DNA of 64,000 nucleotides from Ianthella basta. Lineage: Eukaryota; Porifera; Demospongiae; Verongiida; Ianthellidae. The notes under the pieces are model-generated. The model was not told where the DNA came from, made no database searches, and saw only the letters and a program-made list of their open reading frames with translations. Within the stretch, counting starts at the first letter, position 1, and each line of letters opens with the position of its first letter. This document shows, piece by piece, positions 19,674-30,986 of the stretch. The DNA lies in the NCBI GenBank assembly GCA_964019415.1, contig OZ025872.1:9839178-9903177 (forward strand), written 5' to 3'. Position numbers and translations under genes: made by a program.

Positions 19674-20933
19674 ATGGCTGTTTACAACTACAGAGGAGTA
19701 GAGTACAAGTTTGTGAACACTCAAACCGAGCTACTGGAGGAGCTAAAGTGTCCCGTCTGTCTAGAGCTGGTCTCTGACCCAGTGCAGACCAGTTGTGGGC
19801 ACTTGTTCTGTGAGGAATGCATAGAAGAGATTGAACTATGCCCCATAGATCATGAAGTCTTTACCACTACCCCGGATCACTTCAACAATAGAAGAGTACG
19901 CAATTTCAAGGTGAAGTGTCCCAATACAGGACCGGTGGCAGGGAAGCCTGGGAGATGTGGAGGAACACACTGATATGAACTGCAACTATCAGTTCGTGGA
20001 GTGTAGCAATGAAGGGTGCGATGAAGTGATTCTGAGGCGACACCTGGATGATCACTTACGCAATAAATGTCCAGAGAGGATGTACAACTGCCCCTCCCTT
20101 GCTTTGGTGGCTGCCTTAAACGTGGGCTGTTGAGAAGTACCATGGAAGACCATCTCACTAAAGAGTGCCCTGAAGAATTGGTAGCATGCACATTTGCCAT
20201 TGCGGGGTGTCAGCAGATTATAAGGAGAAAGGATCTACAATTGCACCTCCAAAACAAAGATCAACATCTCAACACCATCTTATCGAGCTACGTCTCTTTG
20301 TCCCTTCTTGTTCGAGATTTGCTGTATGACAACACACCTAATGTCCCACTCCCATTCCGTCCCTGGCTCCAGAACACGCCCACCCGCTATCCCCGCCCAC
20401 CGTGGGTGTTCAGGATGGATGGATTTCAGAAGAAGAAAGAGAAGAACACAAGATGGTTCAGTGATCCTGTGTACTCTCACTTTGGAGGGTACAAGATGTG
20501 CCTCTGTGTGTGTGCCAATGGAGTTGATGAGGAGAAAGACACGCATCTTTCTGTGCTCGTCTGCATGATGCGAGGAGATCATGACAGCAAGCTAAAATGG
20601 CCCTTTGAAGGCACTGTGGAAGTGAGCCTACTTAATCAGCTGGAAGACAAAAACCATCATAGCAGTGCCGTTTGGTCACCATTCGATGATATCCCAGAAA
20701 GCGACTGTGGTCGTATCACAAATGGAGTGAGATCAGCAGGCTGGGGAGAATCTGATTTCATTCCTCATGAAGCACTTGGTTATGATGATGAGGATAATAT
20801 ACAATTCTTGAAAGACGACACACTGTTCTTCATGGTGAACAGTATTGAACCAGACCTGGCAATGGATCGCTCTAGCACACACTCTGAAACATTGCTAATT
20901 GTTGAAGACTTGCATGTCGTTGAGTCTGACTGA
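19674..20933 (+). pseudogene. TRAF-like pseudogene 4 (twin of TRAF-like 5)
   Basis: Very close to the intact gene at 40642. The first 99 codons cover the RING (CPVCLELVSDPVQTSCGHLF, CPID). An 8 nt deletion then shifts the frame, with a stop at 19971-19973. A second deletion of 70 nt at about 20090, within the zinc fingers, adds up to 78 nt in total and so restores the original frame. From there the C-terminal part is open to 20933 and includes the whole MATH domain (WFSDPVYSHFGGYKMCL). The C-terminus differs from its twin over the last 20 residues or so. Probably non-functional as a full TRAF, although a MATH-only product could be made from an internal ATG. Confidence 0.85.
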
Positions 20934-21948
20934 TGTAACTTTGTGATTATGGAAGTAACAACCATTTGAATTCATAGTTCAGTCAAGTCACTGACATTTT
21001 CCTCTTGATATGTACGTAGTATGGTTCACATACGTATGTTAATTTTGTTTTGAATGTATGCAAAGTGTGATGCAAGTTAAAGTCGGTGCATGGAGTTGCT
21101 AATCTTACTATAATGCACCGAATCTCAGATATTTATGTGTGTTTGTTACCTCATAAAATCTGTGCCTTGCAGGGAATTGGCTCGAGACACTCCGTGCCAG
21201 TTGAGGGACCTGGGGGCCAGGTTCTTAGAGGGGTGCCATTTGCCTAGCTGCCTTGCGGCCAAAAAGCGAGATGTCCTTCGTCCGTACTCTGCGGGCCGAC
21301 GCCAATTTTACAATTATCGACTGGCCCTTCCCCTACCGGTCATTGGCGGACTTGATGCGCGCCATACCAGTTAAGGGAGTGGGGGGACACAAGCTTAGAG
21401 GGGTGCCGGCCACCTAGCTGCCCTGCAGCCGAAGAGCGCACTTCCTTTTTACCACGTCATGCCCATACCCAACCTCGCGTCATGTCCCTTGCGCAACTGG
21501 CGGTTTCCGAGGGGCAGTGCGTCATCGTCCAGCGGACGCCCCTTGCGCAATACCTAGCGGGCCTGCGGTACATGAAACCAGAGCCCTTTTTTCGGCAGGC
21601 CCAGATGCCATTTTGCCACTCAAGGACCTTGACAACGTACATTATTATATTCTGCCACAAGATTGTGACGTCACTTCCTGTTGGCGTCGGTGCATGCCAA
21701 TGTGACTAATTTAAGGAATTACACATGCTCTTTCAGACAGACAATCTACATAGCAATACACCATAACATTGCACAGCCTCATCCTCAGTACATACATGAA
21801 TCACCACCATGCACATGCATGCCTTTAGCCAGTATATATGTTGAACATGGTACCATTAATTACATACACTATATTGCAGGCATGGCATTGTCCCTTACTA
21901 TGTGCACTGGCATGTGCTCCACTTGCTGGCACTCCATGCTATATAATA
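20934..21948. other. Intergenic with a GC-rich block
   Basis: To about 21130 it matches the 3' flank of TRAF-like 5. Then comes a GC-rich block (about 21165-21640), unlike its AT-rich surroundings, with two imperfect copies of a segment of about 70 nt (CTTAGAGGGGTGCC followed by CCTAGCTGCC) roughly 170-180 nt apart, and two CCTTGCGCAA motifs. It has no recognisable coding sequence and is absent next to TRAF-like 5. It may be an inserted repeat of unknown type. Confidence 0.5.
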
Positions 21949-21949
21949 C

Positions 21950-22524
21950 AGTGGAACCCCTATAATGCGGACACCCTTCGAAACTAAAGAAGTGTCCTAA
22001 TTATAGGGGTGTCCACATTTAAGAGGTACAGCTTATATGCTCATACTTTAAAACAATCATCTGGTACGCATGAAAAGTATCAAAATAAGACAAATTTGTA
22101 AAGGTAGAGGTGGTTCGCTCGAGTACTCGACTCACGCACCATTTTGTAAGATGATTCTAAATGGTACCTGTTCGCGCTGAACTTTCCTATGTTAAAGACA
22201 CCTTCAAAAACCTTAGTATAGACGATTTGCGCCACTCGTCAACTTCTGTGCTGTTCCTGTCACTTGTCAGAGGTAGCAGTGCAAATCAGGGAGCGGCCAT
22301 TTTCTGAAAGCTGATCGAAATGTCTGGATTATCGGGTGAGGTTTATACAGAGTTGTATAGGGCGGTGCACAGGGCGCTGTCCACACTACGGAATAACGGG
22401 GTGTCCGCATTTCAAGGGGAAGTTTATACAGGTAGAATAGGGCCAATCGTTGGGACTTTAGAAAGTGTCCGCATAATCGAGATGTCTGCTTTTCAGGGGT
22501 GTCCGCAAGGCGGGGTTCCACTGT
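21950..22524. mobile_element. Non-autonomous DNA transposon, CAGTGGAACC ends
   Basis: About 575 nt with terminal inverted repeats CAGTGGAACCCC and GGGGTTCCACTG flanked by TA on both sides, the target typical of pogo/Tc1-mariner superfamily elements. Sub-terminal copies of the GTGTCCGCA motif are present. No transposase frame. A relative at 42211-42788 lies in the opposite orientation. Confidence 0.75.
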
Positions 22525-22833
22525 AATGGTGATTTACAGCACTCAGGGTGTGGGCTCTTGTCTAATACAAATCTAGTCTTGCATCATACGTTCCTGGGAT
22601 TGCAATTTGAGAAAGAAGCCTACTCCATGATTGCACAACAGTAAGCTCATGCAGAAATACATGGGGGATGGGTGCAAGACTATACGTACAACATCCAGCT
22701 TTGCTTCATGCAGTATTAGTAACACAGCCTCACCCATCGTGCTATAAATAACGTAAAGCACTCCTAACCTAAGTTAAAACAAATACTTGGTTATGACTTT
22801 ACATGGTAGACCTATACACACACACACACTCAC

Positions 22834-23352
22834 CCACCTGCCTCACAGCAAGGTCCACATTGTCCAAGACAATCTGCAACAAGCAAGGAGTGAACTCAGC
22901 GACACAATTCACCTACCACACAGAGGAAGGAGAGAGGAGGGGAGGAGGGTGAGGGGTCAAACAATGCATCAGTAAAGGCATCTTGTAGGAGGGATACACA
23001 TGCCTGAACCAACACCACATCGAATAGAGACGGGGTACTCGATATCTACAACAACACATCAACTTAATACGCACACGTAAGTTCAAGATACTAGTAGACT
23101 TGTTTTAGCTACAGTGAACAGTGTTGCTGAAACTCATCCATCACTACTCTACACACGAACTGACATACACTTTAGCTAACGCGCATATATTCTACATCTA
23201 CACGGTGACACGCGCGCATTCATTCTTCCAGTACTGGAAGTACCACCAGAAAGCGGTTATATTCCTACCTCCTCTAACTGTTTCTCCGCTCCCTCCCTCT
23301 GGCTGGGGTCCAGGGTGCGAGATAGCACCAGCATCAACCCGGCCGCGTCCAT
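22834..23352 (-). CDS. Duplicated importin exons 1-2, copy C (phase-intact)
   Basis: Third copy of the importin 5' end. Exon 1 is 23269-23352 (84 nt, starting MDAAGLMLVLSRTLDPSQRE). Exon 2 is 22834-22912 (79 nt, includes EFTPCLLQIVLDNVDLAVRQ) and ends in the same phase as copy A, so it could be spliced in frame to exon 3 at 4607 if transcription ran through about 18 kb. Promoter block at 23500-23570. It may be an alternative first-exon set or a non-functional duplicate. The sequence shows intact splice signals only; no local exon 3 is visible near it. Confidence 0.55.
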
Positions 23353-23569
23353 GTCAAACGGCTACTTTTCTCTTTCGCCTCACAAAACGCTGCCCTCCTT
23401 TCTGCTGTAGGTTCAGATGCCTCCTTTCGCTACCTCACTGGCTGTAAGGCTTGTTAAGTGGAGCTACCTGTCTAAATCGAAATTCACAATATCAAGTCGT
23501 CAATGAGCTCCATCAAGAGGGCGCCATTTTAACGGCGAGGTAGTCACATGTGCATCACGTGCTCAGTCA

Positions 23570-24345
23570 TGCAGGTGTCAGTACACACAGGCGTAGCTTT
23601 AAAATTAATTGCTCCCTTTGTAGGTATATAATTTATTAAAGTCTTGTTATACAGATCTAATGCTATATTAATACTTGGTAGCAAGCTAAAGATGGCGGCA
23701 TCTCTGTGAAATGTATGTTTTAGTCGCCCTCTGTTGCCTTGCCACATTTCCTGCATCTTGTCCTCTTATTCATCAGCTGTAGTCAGTTATAGCTCAAGAA
23801 TGATGGGGCTTGAGACAAACGCCATGAACATCAATAGCTGAGCATATATATATACACCACGTTTGATGCTATATATAGCTGCACAGTGCAGAATGCTGTG
23901 AAAGATAGCTATGATAGCAGATGTGCCTGGCGCAGGTTAACTACGCCATCTTGCAATTTCAAACCCTGGGCAGTCATTATGTTCTGGTCCTGTACACAGC
24001 TATCACCATGTCGGCATCCTAGGCAGCAACTGTTCAAGGCTTGAGAGTGTTTTCGAGTTGCTGTAGCTAATTAGATATACTGTCCCTAATGGCTTAAATT
24101 AATTGTGTTAGGGTAGCTAGGGTCAAATTCCTGACCCTACAAGAATGTCTGCCACCCGGACCTCTCTCTTGGCCCTGCCCCTATGCGCGGGTGGCCTCTG
24201 ACCTCTCCTACGTGGCCCTTCCCCTAGATGTGGGTGGTTTCTGACCTCTTCCCCAACCCTATAAATGCGAGTGTCCTCGACTTCTCCTTATATAGAAGCA
24301 CCGTGGAATTAAGTGCTTAAGTGCGGAACTCGCCAAAATCTAAGC
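23570..24345. other. Transporter 5' flank
   Basis: No gene. From about 24130 it parallels 43300-43480 upstream of ammonium transporter 2, with repeated CCTCTC and GTGGGTGG stretches and TATAAATGCG/TATAAATGTG (24261 and 43409) about 75-85 bases before the ATG. The last is a candidate TATA box in both copies. Confidence 0.5.
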
Positions 24346-27300
24346 ATGGCCAGTAACTGTATCCAAATAGAGGACTCCAACTGCTCAGTTAGTTGATATT
24401 GTGGATGTGTGCATAATGTTACGCTATTCTCATCTGATTTCACCTAGCTAACTGGATGTTAGCTACCCAGAGGAAGGTGTTTGCATGCAACTACTCCCTA
24501 TCCTATCCCTCCCACTACACCTCATAGGGCCTTGCTCCGCGGTATGACACTTATGCAGACCGATATGACGATGCCAGCGCAGTGTGGGTCATGGTCTGCG
24601 CCATTCTCATGTTCTTCATGGTAAGTGCCACTGTCTTACTGTACAGCATGGTTGCAATCATGATCTGTGCTACAAGCTACTGTAGCTATAGTCTGACTAG
24701 CTGAAGCATCCATATCAACTTTAGCTCAGTCATGATCAGAGATAATATTATAATAGTTAATGATGAGGTGCAGGAATGTGCCTACTGTCCACCTATGGGT
24801 AGGTATACTTGCTGATGGACACCCAAGCGTGTGGAACATGTCCTGGAATGTGCGTAATGTAAACAAGGCAAACAATGCAGGCTCTTCCTATTACCTTACC
24901 AATGCTCACAGATATCATGACATCTGAATACTGTGTGCATGTGTATAAAAATATTACAAAAACAAAATACTGTACTTTTGATTCATCACTAGTGCATGCT
25001 GCTTGTCAGTAGATGTTTCTTGACCAATCGAAACTACTACTCTTCTGTTAGTGTCATTGGAATTGCCTGCCTGTAGCTGCCTGGTGCAAATCACTCCCAT
25101 GGTTGCTTCAAACAGTGGCTTCATGGCTATGATTTGCAGAAGCCATGGCATTGATTACCCAGGTGTGCAAGACAATCCCATGTGATCCTTGCTGCTGTAT
25201 ACATAGCCATGCCATATTGAGAATTGTACTTTCCAAAGAAGTGAGGGCTTCTCAGCTGGCTCAGGCATCAGAAAGGGTTGGTTCTCTAATACCAGCTTCA
25301 CAACAGGGTTGAAAACCTTGCCGACGTTTCGACCAGATGCTCTGGTCTTCTTCAGGGCGAAGAACCGCGAACTGAAGAACCGAAAACTCTTCGCCCTGAA
25401 GAAGACCAGAGCATCTGGTCGAAACGTCGGCAAGGTTTTCATTCCTGTTGTGAAGCTGGTATTAGAGAACCAACCCTTTCTGTACTTTCCAAATGTCAGC
25501 ACAACCACTGGGCTATAGCAGATGCGTTATGCATGTAATGACTGTATACTTTCCCAATGTTGACTGGTGCTTACCTCCTAAAGCTTGATAATTAGCCTAT
25601 TTGTAATCTTATGTAGCTAGCCTGCTTTGTCCCATTGGCTAGATGTTTGTATACATAGCATGTACTTGGTAGAAACAGTAGGTGCATGGTCTTTGTGATG
25701 TCTGTCATTGTATATACACTTCAGAAGTGCTTGCCTTTGTGTCTGCTCCTGCAGAAAGCGGGGTTCCTGTATGTTGAGCAGGCTTTTGCTGAGGAAGAGA
25801 CAGTGTTTCGCCGGAGAGTTGTCCTGGCAGTAAGTTGTGTAATGCGTATACACATGAGCATGTACGCATGTATGTACATCCCCATACTCCACATAATATT
25901 ATACATGCACATACATGGACACACGTAATATACACAAACTACATATAATTCTTATAATAACCATCAGTTCAGTTACTACCATCAGCTCGCCCCCTGCCCC
26001 ACCCCCTGCCCCACCTCCTGCCCCACCCATCTTCCACAATATATAGAAATACCTGGACACCTTTGGCAGCACTCTGGGATTTTTCTTCTTTGGGTTTGCC
26101 ATTTCAATTATCAACAACGGTGACGTCAGTTTTCTGGGAGAGAGCTCAGACTACGTGTTTTGGTTCTTTAGAGTGAGTTGGAGATCCTCACTCTTAACAG
26201 CTTCTTTCTGCTGCATGCTTAGTTGGTTTTGTTGCTGTTGTGATGGAGTGTTGCCTTCTTGCAGTTCACCTTTGCTAGCAACACTGCTACTATTCTTGGA
26301 GGACTACTAGTTGGGAACAGAGTGCAGCTCAGAGCAGTGTCTGTCTTCATCTATGCATTTGTCATGAGTGTGGGTTGCTAGAAGCACAAACACATGTACA
26401 GAGAAATGCAACTGACAAACAAGCATTCCTTACCTCCGACCCAACATGTAGGGTTTCATCCACCCCCTGGTGGCCCGCATGGCCTGGGCTGTGGGACCAG
26501 ACCCCAACTCCCACCTGGTCTACTCTCCATTCCGATACTGCAATGGAACTCCAAAGGCCTCTCTTTTTAAGAACCACTCGGTGGAATTTCTAAACGGGAT
26601 TCCAGAACCTCGAATCCTCTTCCTTGACTTTGCAGGGTCTGGAGTGGTTCATCTTCTTGGTGGGTATCTGCAGCATACTTGTCTAAACAATAACCACTCC
26701 CTTTCTTCATACTGCAACTTTCTTGCAACTCGATCCCTTCAAGTGATCACCATTCACACTTCTTTCTCTTCCCTCCTAACCTTTGATCCCTTCATCCCTT
26801 TTCCCTCCTAACCTCTTTCCTCTCCTCCTCTTGGATTCCATCCCTAGGTGGTATGGCAGGGTTTATCCTGGCATTGTTCCTTAAGCTAGAGTTGAAATAC
26901 AGAGGACCGTGGGCGATTGTTAAGGTAATCTATAAGAGGTGCCACAGTGGGAGACAGGGGCAGGCAGAGACAAGTGAGAATGGCCAACAGCAGAACTCTA
27001 ATGCTGAACAGGGACCTCAGGAAGCAAGCAATGTTGCCACTGCTGCCAAACCACCTGTAAGAATGTGTTCATGCAGTGCGTATGTTGTGTGGTGTGTGTT
27101 GGATTTCATCAGCTAGTGGCCATGGGGTGCTGCAGCTGGATGTAAGGTCTGTCTGTCCATTTTGTCTGTTGACATGCAGGCTCAACATGTAGAGGAGAAT
27201 GAAAGGAAATGGTGATGGGTGTACAAATTGGTGTAATGTTTGATGTAATCATTGAGGGTTTCGGTCTCTTCATTTCAGTGGGCCTCTACGCCGTTGCTGT

Positions 27301-28295
27301 AAGTTTTATATACACGACTTCCTTGACTGGATGTATAAACCTGGAGGAGGTGGGGAGAATGTGGAGAGTGCGGCACTTGGAGTCCTAATCCTCTGGACCA
27401 CCTGGTTTGGTTTCAATGCTGGATCCACCGAGAGCATCTCTGGTGCGTACAGCAAGGTGTCCAATTGGTCTCTCTTTATATATGTTTTTTGTATTTATAT
27501 GCATATTATTTTAAATTTTATATATGATTTTGTATTTATAATGTGGAGAGTAGCCTTGATTTGCTGGACAGTGGTATGGTGACTGCATGAGAACTGCTGG
27601 CTGATGTTCTTCTTGCTTTGTATAGGAGTCCTATTCCATGGCGTAGTCGGGCGCATCGCCTTGGTGATGGCTATAGCCGCAGCTAGCGGTGGTCTCACCA
27701 GCACAATCATTAGTGGGTTGGTCCAGGTATGTGAGTATAGGGTCTTACTCATAGAGAATGTATACCCGTGCACATGCAAGTGTACTGTTATAGGGTCACT
27801 TTACATGCACTGACGATATCCCCACACAGATTTACAAGAGGGATGAGGCCTTCAACACAAATGAGATAGCTAATGGAGTCCTGGCTTGTCTGGTGGCTGT
27901 CACAGGATGTTGTCCCTTCATTGATCCACTCTGGGCCTTACCCATTGGTGGTATGTATGTATTGTACAATCATGTGTTCCACTGTAATCTCTCACACTAC
28001 ACAGTACATACTAATTGAGTGCACGCTCCACACGCACACACACATGTGCACATGCACATACACACACACACACACTGACCATGTAGGTACACACATCATG
28101 CACACACACACCACACACACACACACCATGCACACACACACCATACACACACACCATGCACACACACACCATGCACACACACACCATGCACACACACCAC
28201 CATGCACACACACACACCATGCACACACACACCATGCACACACACACCATGCACACACACACCATGCACACACACACCATACACACACACACACG

Positions 28296-28331
<36 letters not shown>

Positions 28332-29488
28332 CACACACATGCACATGCACATACACACACGCACACACTGAATTGTGCCTTGTACCTCTCTCCAGTGCTA
28401 ACTGTCATCTTCTACCACGCTGGGTGCTGGTTGGAATATGTACTGAAACTACATGATGGGGCCAGGATATTCCCTGTGCATGCCATTAGGTGAGTCGCCT
28501 GACAGGTCATGTGACTGTCACATGATCTGTCACAGGTCATATGATGTTGTAGAGACTCATTGCTACATTGTACAGTATAAGTGAATAGATCATCATCAGC
28601 TGCATACAAAACATGCAGCTGAGGAAGAAGATTACATGGCTGAACATTTTCCAATGAGCTATTTCTGCTATAATTTTAATTATGTCATTGTTCATGATCT
28701 ATTTGCCTATACGTAGCTATGATCCTTGTTACATGTTGCACAGTCTACTAACTCAGCACTTGTGTTGAAGTGTGTTGTTGTTAGTGCTGCCTTTTTTATA
28801 TAATTACACAGTATGTGTAATTATATTAATGTAATGTAATTACATTAATGTAATGTAATAATGTAATGTAATGTAATTACATTAATGTAATTACATGTAA
28901 TGTAATTACATTAATGTAATTACATGTAATGTAATTATATTTTTATAATAATAATTATACAGTATGTGTTGAGCTGGCATATGTATTACATATAATGCAC
29001 ATAGTTGTACATGAAGAACTAACTGAAAATGGTGTTCTTTCATTTCTTCAGTGGGTTCTGGGGACTACTGTGCGTGGGCCTCTTTTACGAGAAGTGTTTG
29101 GTGGTGGAGATTTATCAGAACACGTGCTTCTGTGATAATTTCCTCACTGGGGAACTGGTGCAAGTGGTAGGTTGCCTTAGCAGCACAGTATATGCGAATC
29201 ACTATGGTGGCCTCTGCCAGAAGTCACAACACAGTGCAGTCCAGGACCAAGTTCCTTGTGCTGATGTATATGTAACGTATGGTGTACAGTACTTTCACCC
29301 CAGCCCTCCACCCCTTCCTGCATCCTCCTCCTATACAGCTCGAGAACCGTGGTCTGATGTTTGCATTCCAACTGATGGGAGGAGTAATCATCATCTGCTT
29401 GGCCATCCTAATGTGTGGTTTTGTGTTCTTGTGCCTCTGGATGATACCTGTCAAGCTTCCGTTCATTCTCACAGGGCTCAAGTGGTGA
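24346..29488 (+). CDS. amt: Ammonium transporter 1 (AMT family), 14 exons
   Basis: AMT/MEP-type ammonium channel of the plasma membrane. Exons: 24346-24387, 24528-24620, 25755-25829, 26047-26172, 26265-26369, 26452-26659, 26848-27056, 27180-27211, 27279-27442, 27626-27726, 27830-27950, 28396-28489, 29052-29166, 29339-29488. They sum to 1635 nt (544 residues plus stop) with consistent phases. Landmarks: FFM-KAGFLYVEQ in the first membrane segment, the AMT signature DFAGSGVVHLLGG (twin-histidine pore residue His214), GSTESISGVLFHGVVGR, and FPVHAISGFWG with the second pore histidine His454. The loop between membrane segments 5 and 6 (about 240-310) is long and Gln/Asn/Glu-rich. This model ends right after the last membrane segment (LKW-stop) and so lacks the usual regulatory tail; a possible tail exon is listed at 31923. 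Exon limits agree with the paralogue at 43.5 kb. Confidence 0.9.
25317..25362 (-). ncRNA. Hammerhead ribozyme-like motif 3a
   Basis: Minus strand: CTTCGCC, CTGAAGA, extra A, GACCAGA-gca-TCTGGTC hairpin (7 bp), GAAACGTC, GGCAAG. Stem I forms GCC/GGC, a bulged C, then CTT/AAG. All invariant core bases are present. Stem III is the loopless ACGU. Activity is untested. Confidence 0.6.
25389..25434 (+). ncRNA. Hammerhead ribozyme-like motif 3b
   Basis: Plus-strand mirror of motif 3a in the other arm of the same foldback element, with identical core, 7 bp stem II and bulged stem I. Either transcription direction through this intron would therefore make one motif. Confidence 0.6.
28022..28372. repeat. 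(CA)n-rich microsatellite in transporter 1 intron 11
   Basis: About 350 nt of CA repeat, with an internal higher-order unit of ACACACACCATGC repeated about ten times. The matching intron of transporter 2 has a much shorter tract and a 445 nt insertion. Confidence 0.9.
28803..28945. repeat. Palindromic ATTAC/GTAAT tandem repeat
   Basis: About 140 nt made of repeated TAATGTAATTACAT-like units that are self-complementary, able to form alternative hairpins or cruciforms. The paralogous position near 50125 has only TATAATAATAATTATAC, so this is an expansion specific to transporter 1 intron 12. Confidence 0.8.
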
Positions 29489-30655
29489 GGAGAAAGGAGA
29501 GGTGGGGAGGGTGGGAGGGAGAGTTGGGGAGAGGTGGGAGAGGAGGAGAGGAAGAGGTGAGAGTGCAGGAAGAAGAGGTGGGGAGAGCAGGAAAAGGAGG
29601 GCATCACTGTCAAAATTTACACATGGTGTGTGTCACAATCACCTCACTGCAACAGTTCTTGATATGTACTTTGTAAATTATTTAGCATGTATGTCACTCA
29701 TCAATTACACCTTCAAAATGTGGCATACACAATAGTGGCAGCATCATGTGATGTCACCCTGCATGCTCTGTCAACATAGTAAGTTGCCCCTCGATCATCT
29801 CTCAACCTCTCTCCTTCCACTCGACACCTCTCTCTGTCCCTCTCTCTTGCCTTCCCTCTCAACTCCCACCTCTCCTTTTTAATGGCTGCCACAGGCAGCT
29901 CCTATATTGTTTTCAAATTGAGATTTTTGTCGTATGGCTTCATGTTCGGATATAATCATATGTAATACATGAAGCTACGGTTGTACGTCAATGCTTACGT
30001 TTATATTGAACGTATTGGGCGAAGTGCTGGGTATGGATCTTTATATTGTAGCCATTTCATTCGGCCAGAAATGAACTGTGTGCGAGACTAAGGGACTTTC
30101 AAAACCGGCTTCCAAATGCCGTCTTAGCAAACTTTAGACGTTCTCTTCCACCGCTAATTGTCGAACAGACTCCTACAGCACTTGTGGTCAGCGGGCAAAG
30201 AGACAGCTTTAGCACCCAACATGTCATCGACTTATCCCTGCGTCTTCTTCACTAATTGCTGCCCGACTTGGAAGCCGCTGCTGTCTGCAGCACATGACAG
30301 GAGTAATGTAAAAACTGGTGAGCGCCGTGATTTGCACACGCTAACAGTTTTCAACTGTCTGTAGCATTGAAAAGCTTAGCACGCACAGTTGCCCTTCTAA
30401 AAGCTCTTCAGAACCTCACCCACGCATACTGCACTGCATGTAGTGAACTACATACATACATAGCCTATGCTGTCATAGAACACTAGCTACTCTGGCGACT
30501 TTGGGTTCCTTGGTACATTATGTTTCTGAAATACTAGCTGTACGTGTAAATGCATGTGCTGCAAGCAGTCATGTGTCTGTCTGTGCTGGAGCTATATTTG
30601 TGCGTGTATGTATGTGTGTCTGTGTGCGTGTGTGTGTGTGTGTGCGTTTGTGTCT

Positions 30656-30696
<41 letters not shown>

Positions 30697-30809
30697 GTGT
30701 GCGTGAGTGTGTGTGCTTGTGCGTGTGTGTTTATGTGCATGTGTTTGTGTCTGGTGTGAGTGTGTGTGCGTGTGTGTGTGTGTGTTTGTACGTGTGTGTG
30801 TTTGTGTCT

Positions 30810-30895
<86 letters not shown>

Positions 30896-30901
30896 GTGTC
30901 T

Positions 30902-30946
<45 letters not shown>

Positions 30947-30986
30947 AGGTGACTGAGGTGCCTGACACAATGTCATGCTTACCTAC
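29489..30986. other. Transporter 1 downstream region
   Basis: No convincing gene. A GA-rich stretch (29485-29600), CT-rich DNA, and then a segment (about 29770-30600) essentially identical to 50946-51780. An open 68-codon frame at 30158-30364 is identical in both copies, but so is the surrounding DNA, so it is no evidence of coding. 30600-30945 is an interrupted GT microsatellite. Confidence 0.6.

Larger units (their letters stand above)
25238..25480 (-). mobile_element. Foldback insertion with two hammerhead-like motifs (element 3)
   Basis: A 243 nt insertion in intron 2 of ammonium transporter 1, bounded by the 13 nt repeat TGTACTTTCCAAA (25225-25237 and 25481-25493). The paralogous intron at 46555-46575 has the empty site with one copy of that string. 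Arms of about 65-90 nt are inverted around a short spacer, each with a hammerhead-like core. The left end carries the tail GAAGTGAGGGCTTCTC, which element 4 carries in reverse complement at its right end, so this copy lies in the opposite orientation. Confidence 0.8.

Noticed and set aside
30158..30364. 68-codon frame identical in both duplication copies (also 51334-51540)
   Set aside because: The surrounding non-coding DNA is equally identical, so conservation reflects a homogenised tract rather than coding constraint.
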